Part shown: in pieces, positions 8,013 to 15,470 of the stretch
Numbering within the stretch: position 1 is the stretch's first letter
Layout of the letters: every line of letters begins with the position of its first letter
Assembly: GCF_022678645.1 (NCBI RefSeq)
Contig: NZ_JALBWV010000035.1
Coordinates: 1-64,000 of the forward strand
Direction of reading: 5' to 3'
Length of the DNA: 64,000 nt
Source of the DNA: Saccharopolyspora soli
GTDB taxonomy: Bacteria > Actinomycetota > Actinomycetes > Mycobacteriales > Pseudonocardiaceae
The notes under the pieces: model-generated
Told to the model about the DNA's origin: nothing
Database searches by the model: none
Seen by the model: the letters and a program-made list of their open reading frames with translations, nothing else
Position numbers and translations under genes: made by a program

Positions 8013-9587
8013 TCAGCGCCAGGACGGGAGCCAGAGTTCGGCTTGCCAGTGCTCCTGGGTGATCGGTTCGCCGTTGAGGATCGGCCACAGCCACACGAAG
8101 TTCGCCACCACGAGCCCCACGTACAGCGACACCGCGAGCAGCCCGGTTCGTCGCCGCTCGAAGTGGTCCCGCGCCGAACCGAGGACTTCGCCCAGCACCA
8201 GCACGATCCCCAGCACCAGGAACGGCGCCAGCGGCGTCGCGTAGAAGAAGTACATCTGCCGGTCCAGGTTGGTGAACCACGGCAGGTAACCCGCACCGTA
8301 ACCGACCAGCACCGCGGCGTAGCGCCAGTCCATCCGGCTCGTGGTGCGCCAGACCGCCCATGCCGCGACCGGCAGCGCCAGCCACCACATCGCCGGGGTG
8401 CCGATCAACATCGTCGCCTCGATGCAGCTGGCCCGGCCGCAACCCGGCATTCCGGACTCGTAGTAGTAGAGCATCGGGCGCATGCCCATCGGCCACGCCC
8501 ACGGCTTGGACTCCCACGGGTGCGGAACCTTCGGCGTCACCAGGTGGGTGTGGAAGTCCAGCACGTTGAGCTGGTAGTAGAGCATCGAGCGCAGCGCGTC
8601 CGGCAGGAACCCGAAGCCGATGTCGTCGGCGACCAGGGTGGCGTGCCGATCCGTGGCCGTCTCGCTGGCGAACCAGCCCGCCCAGGTCGCGAAGTACACC
8701 AGCAGCGGGAACACCAACAGCGCCCACAGCGCCGGAGCGGTGTCGCGCACCAGCGCGGCTCGCCACGGCCGCCGGACCCCGGCCGCCCGCCTGGCCAGCG
8801 CATCCCAGATCACGCTGAGCAGGCCGAACGCCATGATGTAGTAGATGCCGTTCCACTTGACGCCGCAGGCCAGTCCGATCATCAGCCCAGCGCCCAACCG
8901 CCACCAGCGGAAACCCAGCCGCGGCCCCCAACTGCTCGCGGCCAACCGCCCGTCCACGCAGACCTGCCACATCCGGGTGCGCACCTGATCGCGGTCGACC
9001 ACCAGGCAGGCGAACGCGGCGAGCAGGAACATCGCCTGGAAGATGTCGAGCATCCCGACCCGCGACTGCACGTGGCTGACCCCGTCGCAGATCAGCAGCA
9101 CGCCAGCGAGCGCACCCAGCAACGTCGATCGGGTCATGCGGCGGGCGATGCGGATGATCAGCAGCACCATCACCGTGCCGAACAGCGCGGCCAAGACGCG
9201 CCAACCCCACGGGTTGTAACCGAGCAGCCACTCGCCGATCGCGATCATCTGCTTGCCGACCGGCGGGTGCGCGACCAGTTCGTAGCCCGGGTTGTCCTCG
9301 TAGCCGCCGTTGCGCAGCATCTGCCACGCCTGCGGCACGTAGTGCTTCTCGTCGAAGACGGGAGTGCCCTCGTCGGTGGCGCGTCCGAGGTCCCACAGCC
9401 GCACGAGCCCCGCGACCAGCGTGATCGAGATGGTGACCAGCCAACTTCGCAGCCGATCAGTGGGCATCATCACGTCGAGCAGGGGGCGCGGATCGTGCTC
9501 GCCCGGCGGCCGGGCCGATGGCGTGCGGCCGACGTGGACGAGTTCGTCGCCGCTGCGGCCACCGGAGTTGGGGACGAGGACGCTCAC
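8013..9587 (-). CDS. pmt: Dolichyl-phosphate-mannose-type protein O-mannosyltransferase
   Basis: This 524-residue polytopic protein belongs to the GT39/PMT family, which transfers mannose from polyprenyl-phosphate-mannose to Ser/Thr of secreted proteins. A first helix (residues about 47-64) is followed by the large periplasmic loop with PVFDEKHYVPQAWQML, where the catalytic Asp-Glu pair of the family lies, and by VAHPPVGKQMIAIGEWL. About nine more hydrophobic segments follow, and the C-terminus ends WQAELWLPSWR. It is divergent from rsmI, the same arrangement as Rv1002c/Rv1003 in M. tuberculosis. The start is a GTG; the first 40 residues are hydrophilic and could be partly untranslated. Many lipoproteins and Rpfs in this window are possible substrates, by inference. 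Confidence 0.93.
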   Translation of the reverse strand: MSVLVPNSGGRSGDELVHVGRTPSARPPGEHDPRPLLDVMMPTDRLRSWLVTISITLVAGLVRLWDLGRATDEGTPVFDEKHYVPQAWQMLRNGGYEDNPGYELVAHPPVGKQMIAIGEWLLGYNPWGWRVLAALFGTVMVLLIIRIARRMTRSTLLGALAGVLLICDGVSHVQSRVGMLDIFQAMFLLAAFACLVVDRDQVRTRMWQVCVDGRLAASSWGPRLGFRWWRLGAGLMIGLACGVKWNGIYYIMAFGLLSVIWDALARRAAGVRRPWRAALVRDTAPALWALLVFPLLVYFATWAGWFASETATDRHATLVADDIGFGFLPDALRSMLYYQLNVLDFHTHLVTPKVPHPWESKPWAWPMGMRPMLYYYESGMPGCGRASCIEATMLIGTPAMWWLALPVAAWAVWRTTSRMDWRYAAVLVGYGAGYLPWFTNLDRQMYFFYATPLAPFLVLGIVLVLGEVLGSARDHFERRRTGLLAVSLYVGLVVANFVWLWPILNGEPITQEHWQAELWLPSWR

Positions 9588-9697
9588 AACCCCCGATCGT
9601 AGGAGACCGTCGGTGAGCCCGGCTGGCTAAGGTCGCGCGTTCACCTCCAGCCGGGCGGGCCGCACCCCAGCAGGAACCGGAAATACGCTGTGCAGCT

Positions 9698-10531
9698 ATG
9701 GACACCGGCACGCTGCTGCTCGCCGCCACCCCGCTCGGCGACGCCCGCGACGCCTCGGCACGCCTGGTCGACGCCCTCGGCTCCGCCGACGTCATCGCCG
9801 CCGAGGACACCAGGCGGGTGCGTGCGCTGGCCAGCGCACTGGGCGTCACACCCGGCGGCAAGGTGGTCAGCTACTACGAGGCCGTCGAGTCGGCGCGGCT
9901 GCCGATGCTGCTGGATGCGCTGCGCGAAGGCCGCACCGTGCTGCTGGTCACCGATGCCGGGATGCCCAGCGTGTCCGACCCCGGATACCGACTGGTGTCG
10001 GCCTGCGTCGCGGAGCAGCTGCCGGTGACGTGCCTGCCCGGCCCATCCGCGGTCACCACGGCGCTGGCGGTGTCCGGGCTGCCGTCGGACCGGTTCTGCT
10101 TCGAGGGGTTTCCGCCGCGCAAGTCGGCGGAACGACGCCGCTGGCTCGGCCGACTCGTCGCCGAGGAGCGCACCTGCGTGTTCTTCGAAGCGCCGCACCG
10201 GTTGGCGGATGCCCTGGCCGACGCCGTCGAGGTGCTGGGCGGCCAGCGGCGAGCGGCGGTTTGCCGCGAGCTGACCAAGACGTACGAGGAGATCCGCCGC
10301 GGCAGCCTCGCGGAGCTCGCCGCCTGGGCCGCCGAAGGCGTGCGCGGCGAGATCACCGTGGTGCTCGGCGGAGCCGAGCCGGTGGCCATCGATCCAGCGG
10401 AGCTGGTGGCGCGAGTGGAGGAGCGCGCCGCCGAAGGCGTGCGGCTGAAGGACGCGGTAGCGGAGGTCGCGGAGCTCGCGGGCGTGCGGAAGAAGGAGCT
10501 CTACGACGCAGTCCTCGCCGCCCGCCGCTAG
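9698..10531 (+). CDS. rsmI: 16S rRNA (cytidine1402-2'-O)-methyltransferase
   Basis: This 277-residue enzyme is a tetrapyrrole-methylase-fold SAM-dependent methyltransferase that modifies C1402 in the decoding centre of 16S rRNA. Family motifs are present in order: GTLLLAATPLGDARDAS at the N-terminus, VIAAEDTRRVRALASALG, VTDAGMPSVSDPGYRLV and LPGPSAVTTALAVSGLP, then FEGFPPRKSAER. Length and pairing with divergent pmt agree with actinobacterial orthologues. The ATG follows a short gap of 110 bases from pmt. Confidence 0.96.
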   Translation: MDTGTLLLAATPLGDARDASARLVDALGSADVIAAEDTRRVRALASALGVTPGGKVVSYYEAVESARLPMLLDALREGRTVLLVTDAGMPSVSDPGYRLVSACVAEQLPVTCLPGPSAVTTALAVSGLPSDRFCFEGFPPRKSAERRRWLGRLVAEERTCVFFEAPHRLADALADAVEVLGGQRRAAVCRELTKTYEEIRRGSLAELAAWAAEGVRGEITVVLGGAEPVAIDPAELVARVEERAAEGVRLKDAVAEVAELAGVRKKELYDAVLAARR

Positions 10532-10544
10532 CGATGAGGACGGA

Positions 10545-10590
10545 GTGAAGGGCACCTTTGACCGAGTGCCGGTCTCAGGTGCCCTTCATT
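10545..10590. repeat. Family-2 palindrome, copy 2 (diverged)
   Basis: An imperfect inverted repeat runs from GTGAAGGGCACCTTTGACCG to GGTGCCCTTCAT. It lies 13 bases after the rsmI stop codon and may terminate rsmI transcription. The trailing CCTCACCTGAACGG is also shared with the copy at 14.24 kb. Confidence 0.7.
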
Positions 10591-10676
10591 CCTCACCTGA
10601 ACGGAGCTCCGTGGACGAGTGCTGAAGTTTTGGGAACTGGGTGTTCGGTGTTGGTGGGGTGCGGCAAGATCGCGGG

Positions 10677-11261
10677 ATGCGTACTGCTGTTCTCGCCCTG
10701 CACTGGCAGGTCAACGTGATCCAGCCCGATGGTTTCTTCGGCGGCATGCTCGCCGAGCCGGTGGCGCGTAGTGGGGTGGTGGGACGTGCCGCGGCTTTTC
10801 ACCGGGCGGCCGGGGACGCCGGGGCCGAGCTCGTGTTCACCCGGTTCGCAGTGCCGGTGGGGGAAGGTGCGCTGGTGCGCAACACCGAGTTCATGCGGGC
10901 CGTCGGCGATGCGCAGGAGTCCTTCCGGCCGGATGCGCCGGGCACCGCGCTGATCCGGGAGATGTCCGAATTGGACGGACGAACCGTGGACAACCAGAAG
11001 CTCTCCGGGCTGGCGGGCAACGATCTCGCGCCCGCGCTGACCGAACGCGGCACGGACACCCTGTTGATCACCGGTGTGGCCACCAACCTCACGGTCGAGC
11101 AGACCGCCCGGCACGCCACCGACCTGGGCTTCACGGTGCACGTGGTGAGCGACTGCGTCGCGGCGGCGGACGAAGCGGTGCACGCCGCGTCCCTGGCGAA
11201 CCTCGACTTGGCGACGGCGGGCTGCGTCACCGCCGAACAGGCGCTGTCCCTGATCAGCTGA
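10677..11261 (+). CDS. Isochorismatase-fold protein lacking catalytic residues
   Basis: The 194-residue protein has the cysteine hydrolase/isochorismatase fold: N-terminal strand TAVLALHWQVNVI, central GRTVDNQKLSGLAG and the cis-peptide segment ITGVATNLTVEQTARHATDLG. In active members the triad is an Asp on the first strand, a Lys, and a Cys after GVATN. Here Lys108 is kept, but His9 stands where Asp is expected and Thr139 where Cys is expected. PhzD/EntB-type enzymes also lack the Cys but keep the Asp. The protein may therefore be a binding protein or use different chemistry. It stands alone between rsmI and pabB. The ATG at 10677 was used; an upstream in-frame start at 10641 adds only 12 residues. 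Confidence 0.8.
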   Translation: MRTAVLALHWQVNVIQPDGFFGGMLAEPVARSGVVGRAAAFHRAAGDAGAELVFTRFAVPVGEGALVRNTEFMRAVGDAQESFRPDAPGTALIREMSELDGRTVDNQKLSGLAGNDLAPALTERGTDTLLITGVATNLTVEQTARHATDLGFTVHVVSDCVAAADEAVHAASLANLDLATAGCVTAEQALSLIS

Positions 11262-11391
11262 GCAAGCGGGATCGGGCGGCCATGCATGCCCGCGGACTCC
11301 GCTCGTTCTGCGGTGCGGATCTGGGGATTCCGCGCGAAATCGCCACGCTGTGGGAACTCGCGCGGATTGGGCATGTCGAGGGGGCCGTCAG

Positions 11392-11569
11392 GCAAGCGGC
11401 GTGAGCCGCTTCCTCCCACCCTCGCAGCTTGCGCCGCGGGTTCACGGTGGCCCACCCCTCTGGGGTTCTCCCCGCGAGGACAGCCCCGACGTGGTGTCGG
11501 CATACATGATGTCGGGGATCCCACACCGAGAAGACCTCTGAGGTTCCGCTACCCGCACCGCCACGCAAG
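11392..11569 (+). repeat. Family-3 structured element, copy A (partly decayed)
   Basis: This copy has the leading hairpin (AAGCGGC with GCCGCTT), then CTTGCGCCGCGGGTT, the GACAGCCCCGACGTGG segment, its partner ATGTCGGGGATCCC, and the terminal GAGGTTCCGCTACCCGCACC ... ACGCAAG. The left arm of the outer 16-bp stem has changed, so that stem cannot form. It lies in the 379-base gap between the isochorismatase-fold gene and the end of pabB; the first 120 bases of that gap show no other feature. Confidence 0.75.
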
Positions 11570-11580
11570 CCAATCCGCGC

Positions 11581-11613
11581 ACCCTCTTACTTGGTAAGAG
11601 GTGCCCTTCACCT
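11581..11613. repeat. Family-2 palindrome, copy 3 (truncated)
   Basis: Only the centre and right arm of the family-2 palindrome remain (CTCTTACTTGGTAAGAG then GTGCCCTTCACC). It directly follows family-3 copy A and lies 28 bases beyond the pabB stop codon. Confidence 0.6.
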
Positions 11614-11640
11614 CGAAACGCCACCACCGGCGCCGCGGGC

Positions 11641-12909
11641 TCATGCGTCGAGCAGTGACAGGATCGGGGCGGCCTTGGTGAGCACTTCCTGCCACTCCCG
11701 CTCCGGGCCGGAGTCCGCGGTGATCCCGCCGCCGACTCCCAGGTGCAGCACCCCGTCGGCGTATTCGAGAGTGCGGATGGCGACGTTGAGTTCCAGGCCC
11801 GCAACAGGGGAGACCATGCCGACCGCGCCGCAGTAGACCTCGCGCGGCTGCGATTCCAGTTCCGCGATCACTTCCAGCGCCCGAACCTTCGGCGCGCCGG
11901 TGACCGAGGCTGGCGGGAACGTCGCCGACAGCAGAGCCGAGTTCGACAGGTCCTCGGGGACCTCCGCCCGCACGTCCGAAACCAGGTGCCACACACCGGG
12001 ATGCGGCTGCACGCCCAACAACCGGGGCACCGTCACCCCGCCGATCTCGGCAACCCGCCCGAGGTCGTTGCGCGCCATGTCCACGATCATCACGTTCTCC
12101 GCGATGTCCTTCGTGGACGATCGGAGCAGTTCGGCATTGCCGTCGTCGCGCGGGCCGCGGCGCGGCAGGGTCCCCTTGATCGGGCTGGAATGCACCACCC
12201 CACCCCGCCGGGCCAGGAACAACTCCGGCGACAACGACGCGACCGCACCCCACGCCCCGGCCACGTACGCCGCCCGCGCGGGCTGGAACCGCTCGCTACC
12301 GGCCGCGAACACCTCCAGCGGATCGCCCCGGAACGGCACCGTGAACCGGCTGCAGATGTTGGCCTGGAAGATCTCGCCTGCGGCGATCTCTTCCACGCAT
12401 CCGCGCACGGCTTTGCCGTGCTGGTCGGCGTCCGGTCTGCCGACCGGCCCCGCCTCCCACGCCGCCTGCGGCGGATCGCCTGCGGCGACCACCTCGGCGA
12501 GCTCCGCGACCAATCCCGGTTCTGCGGCGCCCAGCGCCTCGAACCACCATTGCCCGCTCGCTTCGCGGCGCAGCAAGTGGTCGGCCCAACCCCAGGCCGC
12601 CGTTGGCAGCCGCCTGGGCTGGGCGTGCTGGCCAGGATCGGTGAGGCCGTAGCCGAGGTATCCGATCCAGCCGCCGCCTACCGGCCCCGGCTCCGCCGGG
12701 ATCGGCGCCGTGTCCGCGGTGCTGAATGCCCGCTGCGGCGGGGTCGCGGTGATCCGCACCGATGGCGCGAGGACTGCGGAGCCGCCGAACCAGTCGCCGG
12801 TGAGCGCGGCGGGCGGCGGAAGGCCGCGCCGACGTGCGCGAGCCGCGAGGCAGCGCAGCACCTGCGCGGCGCTCGCGTCGCCGTCGATCGGACGGGTGAA
12901 AACCGGCAC
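11641..12909 (-). CDS. pabB: Aminodeoxychorismate synthase component I / anthranilate synthase-like
   Basis: This chorismate-using enzyme (422 residues from the GTG at 12909) makes 4-amino-4-deoxychorismate for folate, working with a glutamine amidotransferase encoded elsewhere. Conserved chorismate-binding segments are EIAAGEIFQANICSRF, SPELFLARRGGVVHSSPIKG, DIAENVMIVDMARNDLGRV, TFPPASVTGAPKVRALEVI and GAVGMVSPVAGLELNVAIRT. The ENVMIVDMARND segment with PIKGT is typical of PabB. Position matches Rv1005c. The start is uncertain, because the reading frame extends to 13059; the GTG beginning Val-Pro-Val-Phe-Thr-Arg was chosen as the first residue that looks like family sequence. Confidence 0.9.
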   Translation of the reverse strand: MPVFTRPIDGDASAAQVLRCLAARARRRGLPPPAALTGDWFGGSAVLAPSVRITATPPQRAFSTADTAPIPAEPGPVGGGWIGYLGYGLTDPGQHAQPRRLPTAAWGWADHLLRREASGQWWFEALGAAEPGLVAELAEVVAAGDPPQAAWEAGPVGRPDADQHGKAVRGCVEEIAAGEIFQANICSRFTVPFRGDPLEVFAAGSERFQPARAAYVAGAWGAVASLSPELFLARRGGVVHSSPIKGTLPRRGPRDDGNAELLRSSTKDIAENVMIVDMARNDLGRVAEIGGVTVPRLLGVQPHPGVWHLVSDVRAEVPEDLSNSALLSATFPPASVTGAPKVRALEVIAELESQPREVYCGAVGMVSPVAGLELNVAIRTLEYADGVLHLGVGGGITADSGPEREWQEVLTKAAPILSLLDA

Positions 12910-13144
12910 GCGGCCAGTATGACTGCGCCCGGCATCCGCCCCAGCACCCCGGATCAGAACCCGTGCCCCTCGCCACCCTGCTGGCGGCGCGGGCTGCACA
13001 CCCCCGGCATGTTGGTCAAGGACAGGCGCGAAATCGCTTTCCGTACTGGGTGCACCCACGAGCCTGGGGCGAACGCTCGAACGCTGAACGTTCCGGGAAT
13101 CCCGTTACCAGCTCGTCCGCCGGGACCTTCCGTACGGTGGCGGC

Positions 13145-14170
13145 ATGGTGCATGTGGTCGGTGCGACGAGGCTCGCGAGGATCACCGGTGAGGAGTCCTG
13201 CAACCGCACAGCGAGCCGGTTCGGCGTCCATGCGACGGATCTCGGGATCATGTGGGACGACGGTCGGGGTGGTGTGCTCGCGGCGTTCGGCGACACCTAC
13301 GGCGACGGGTGGGGCGGCCACGGCGCTGGACCCGCGCACGCCGACTGGCGGTACAACGTGATCGCGCGGTCCACCAACACCGATCTCGACGCCGGGCTGA
13401 AGTTCGACTCGGTGCTGCAACGCGAGGACGGCATGGCCGGGCAGGTGCTGCCCGGCGACCGCACCGGCGTCCCCGAGCACACCGTGATCCCTACCTCGGG
13501 AATCGCCGTGGGTGGCCGCAACTACCTGCACTACATGTCGGTCCGGCATTGGGGGGTGCCGGGCGTCTGGCACACCAACTACGGCGCGCTCGCGTTTTCC
13601 GACGACGGCGGGCGCACCTGGACGAAGTCGGCGACGGCGGTGTGGCCGAACCGGCGGCAGGGGTGGCTGAGCCGGTTCCGGCGGCGCGACCAGGGCGGAC
13701 ATCCATTCCAGATGATCGGTTTCGCGGGTGTGCTGGATGGTCGTGCGCACCTGCTCGGCACCCCGAGCGGGCGGTTCGGTGCCGGGCACCTCGCCCGCGT
13801 CGGCGCTGACGACCTGCTCGAACCGGCGGCGTACGAGTACTGGACCGGGTCCGGCTGGAGCGCGGATCCGTTCGCGGCCGCCCCGGTGCTGCCCGCGCCG
13901 GTGGCGGAGCTCTCGGTGCAGTACAACCGGTATTTCGACCGGTGGTTCGCAGTGCACCTCGACGAGCACCGCGCCGCGATCGTGCTGCGCACCGCACCGG
14001 AGCTCACCGGGCCGTGGACGGACGGCGAGGTCGTGGTGTCCGGCGCCGAATACCCGGCGCTCTACGGCGGATTCCAGCACCCGTGGGCGGCGGACCGACC
14101 GGCGATCTACTTCACGCTGACCCAGTGGGGCCCGTACAACGTCGACTTCTTCCGCGCCGACCTCGCCTGA
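13145..14170 (+). CDS. DUF4185-domain protein (endo-D-arabinanase family, GH183-like)
   Basis: The 341-residue protein is a five-bladed beta-propeller-type DUF4185 protein. Recognisable parts are ATDLGIMWDDGRGGVLAAFG followed by DTYGDGW near the N-terminus, VIPTSGIAVGGRNYLHYMSV, ALAFSDDGGRTWTKS, VQYNRYFDRWFAVHLDE and the C-terminal YFTLTQWGPYNVDFFRADL. DUF4185 enzymes of mycobacteria have been shown to cut D-arabinan (family GH183), the polymer in arabinogalactan of this order, so cell-wall arabinan turnover is a fair inference. Unlike most wall hydrolases it has no visible signal peptide, and the ATG at 13145 has no better upstream alternative. It is monocistronic and divergent from pabB. 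Confidence 0.8.
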   Translation: MVHVVGATRLARITGEESCNRTASRFGVHATDLGIMWDDGRGGVLAAFGDTYGDGWGGHGAGPAHADWRYNVIARSTNTDLDAGLKFDSVLQREDGMAGQVLPGDRTGVPEHTVIPTSGIAVGGRNYLHYMSVRHWGVPGVWHTNYGALAFSDDGGRTWTKSATAVWPNRRQGWLSRFRRRDQGGHPFQMIGFAGVLDGRAHLLGTPSGRFGAGHLARVGADDLLEPAAYEYWTGSGWSADPFAAAPVLPAPVAELSVQYNRYFDRWFAVHLDEHRAAIVLRTAPELTGPWTDGEVVVSGAEYPALYGGFQHPWAADRPAIYFTLTQWGPYNVDFFRADLA

Positions 14171-14240
14171 CCAGCCACCCGCTCCCAAACCCGCAACCGC
14201 GCAAACCGCCCTCTGCGGCACCGCAGGATGACGGGAACGG

Positions 14241-14289
14241 GGTGAGGGGCACCCTTCACCAACTTACTTGGTAAAGGGTGCCCCTCACC
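14241..14289. repeat. Family-2 palindrome, copy 4
   Basis: Arms from GGTGAGGGGCACC to GGTGCCCCTCACC pair almost perfectly around the centre CAACTTACTTGG. It stands 70 bases after the DUF4185 gene. A family-1 palindrome begins 19 bases later, so two families are adjacent here. Confidence 0.85.
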
Positions 14290-14307
14290 CCTCACCTGAA
14301 TGGGGTT

Positions 14308-14350
14308 GTGAGTGCGTAAGTGGGCTCCAGCCCGGTTGAGGACTCACGAC
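14308..14350. repeat. Family-1 palindrome, copy 2
   Basis: This is an imperfect inverted repeat from GTGAGTGCGTAAGTGGGCT to AGCCCGGTTGAGGACTCACGAC. It lies in the 362-base gap before the broken lipase gene. The rest of that gap (14351-14532) shows no feature beyond a possible promoter. Confidence 0.75.
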
Positions 14351-14532
14351 CCCGCACCGCCACCCGAGTCGAGCCGCGCGACCTCCCGACCGCTGGTTTC
14401 GCGATGCGGAACGGTGATGTCACCGCCGCGCTTGGGGGCTAGCCCGTCGGAATGAGGTTGTCGCCGGGGCCGTCATCTTGAATTCCGAGCCCGTTGTGTG
14501 TCGAAACACCGCGCAACGAGGTGGGGTGGGAA

Positions 14533-15379
14533 ATGCGGATCAGAGGTGTCCTGGCTGCCCTGCTCGCGGTCGCCGCGGCGGCAACGCCCGCAACCGCCCA
14601 GTCCACGGCCGACGAACCCAGCGCGCCACCCGGCGTCAACGACTGGTAATGCCAACCGAACGCCGCACACCCGACGCCGGTGGTCCTGGTGCACGGCCTG
14701 GCCGAGGCCGCCGCCACCAACTGGGCTTACCTGGGCCCGGCCCTGGTCGACCAGGGCTACTGCGTGTTCGCGCTGACCTACGGCAGGCCGCCGGGCGTGC
14801 CCCCGCTCGCCGGTGGCTTTTCCCGCTGGAGGAAGCGCGCCCGAGCTGGCCGAGTTCGTCGACGAGGTGCTGGCGGCCACCGGCACCGACCGGATCGACC
14901 TGGTCGGCCATTCCGAAGGCACCGTGATGCCGCAGTACTACCTGAAGTTCCTCGGCGGCGCCGCCAAGGTGCACCGCTACGTCGCGCTCACCCCGCTCTA
15001 CGACGGCAGCACCGTGCAGAACACCACGGAGCTCCTCGACAGGCTCGGTGAGGAGCTCCCGATCGTCGGCGGCATCGCCGACGAGCTGTGCGGTTCGTGC
15101 CGAGAATTCTTCAAGGGCTCCGAGTTCCTGACCAAGCTCAACGCGGGCGGTGCCGCGGTGCCGGGTATCGAGTGCACGACGATCATGACGAAGTACGACC
15201 AGGTGGTCACCCCGTGCACCAGCGGCTACCTGGACGCGCCGAACGCGACCAACATCGTCCTGCAGGACGTCTGCCCGGCGGACTTCGTCGAACACGTCGC
15301 GGTGGCCTTCAACCCGCACGTCCGGCAAATGGTGCTCAACGCCCTGGACCCGGCCAACGCCCAGCCCGTGCGGTGCTGA
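14533..15379 (+). pseudogene. Broken secreted lipase/esterase gene
   Basis: Read in frame from the ATG at 14533, the sequence gives a signal peptide (MRIRGVLAALLAVAAAATPA), then the lipase start GVNDW, an in-frame TAA at 14647-14649, and straight on in the same frame CQPNAAHPTPVVLVHGLAEA, typical of class-2 lipases. At about 14815-14836 the frame shifts from one phase to another; the middle stretch encodes PLEE in the third phase, which suggests two single-base losses. The remainder (ELAEFVDEVLAATGTDRIDL, then nucleophile motif VGHSEGTVMPQYYLKFLGG) is intact to the stop at 15379. With at least two lesions this is best read as a pseudogene; sequencing error at homopolymers is the alternative. 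Confidence 0.8.
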
Positions 15380-15470
15380 TCAGCGGCAGTGGGTGATCGC
15401 GACGCGATCACCCACTGCCAAACCAGAACCCGTTCGAGATCATGCCCTCTCGAAACGTACGCTAAACAAC

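Noticed and set aside
14647..14649. Programmed stop-codon readthrough or selenocysteine in the lipase gene
   Set aside because: The codon is TAA, not TGA, and a second lesion (frameshift) follows, so gene decay or sequencing error is simpler.
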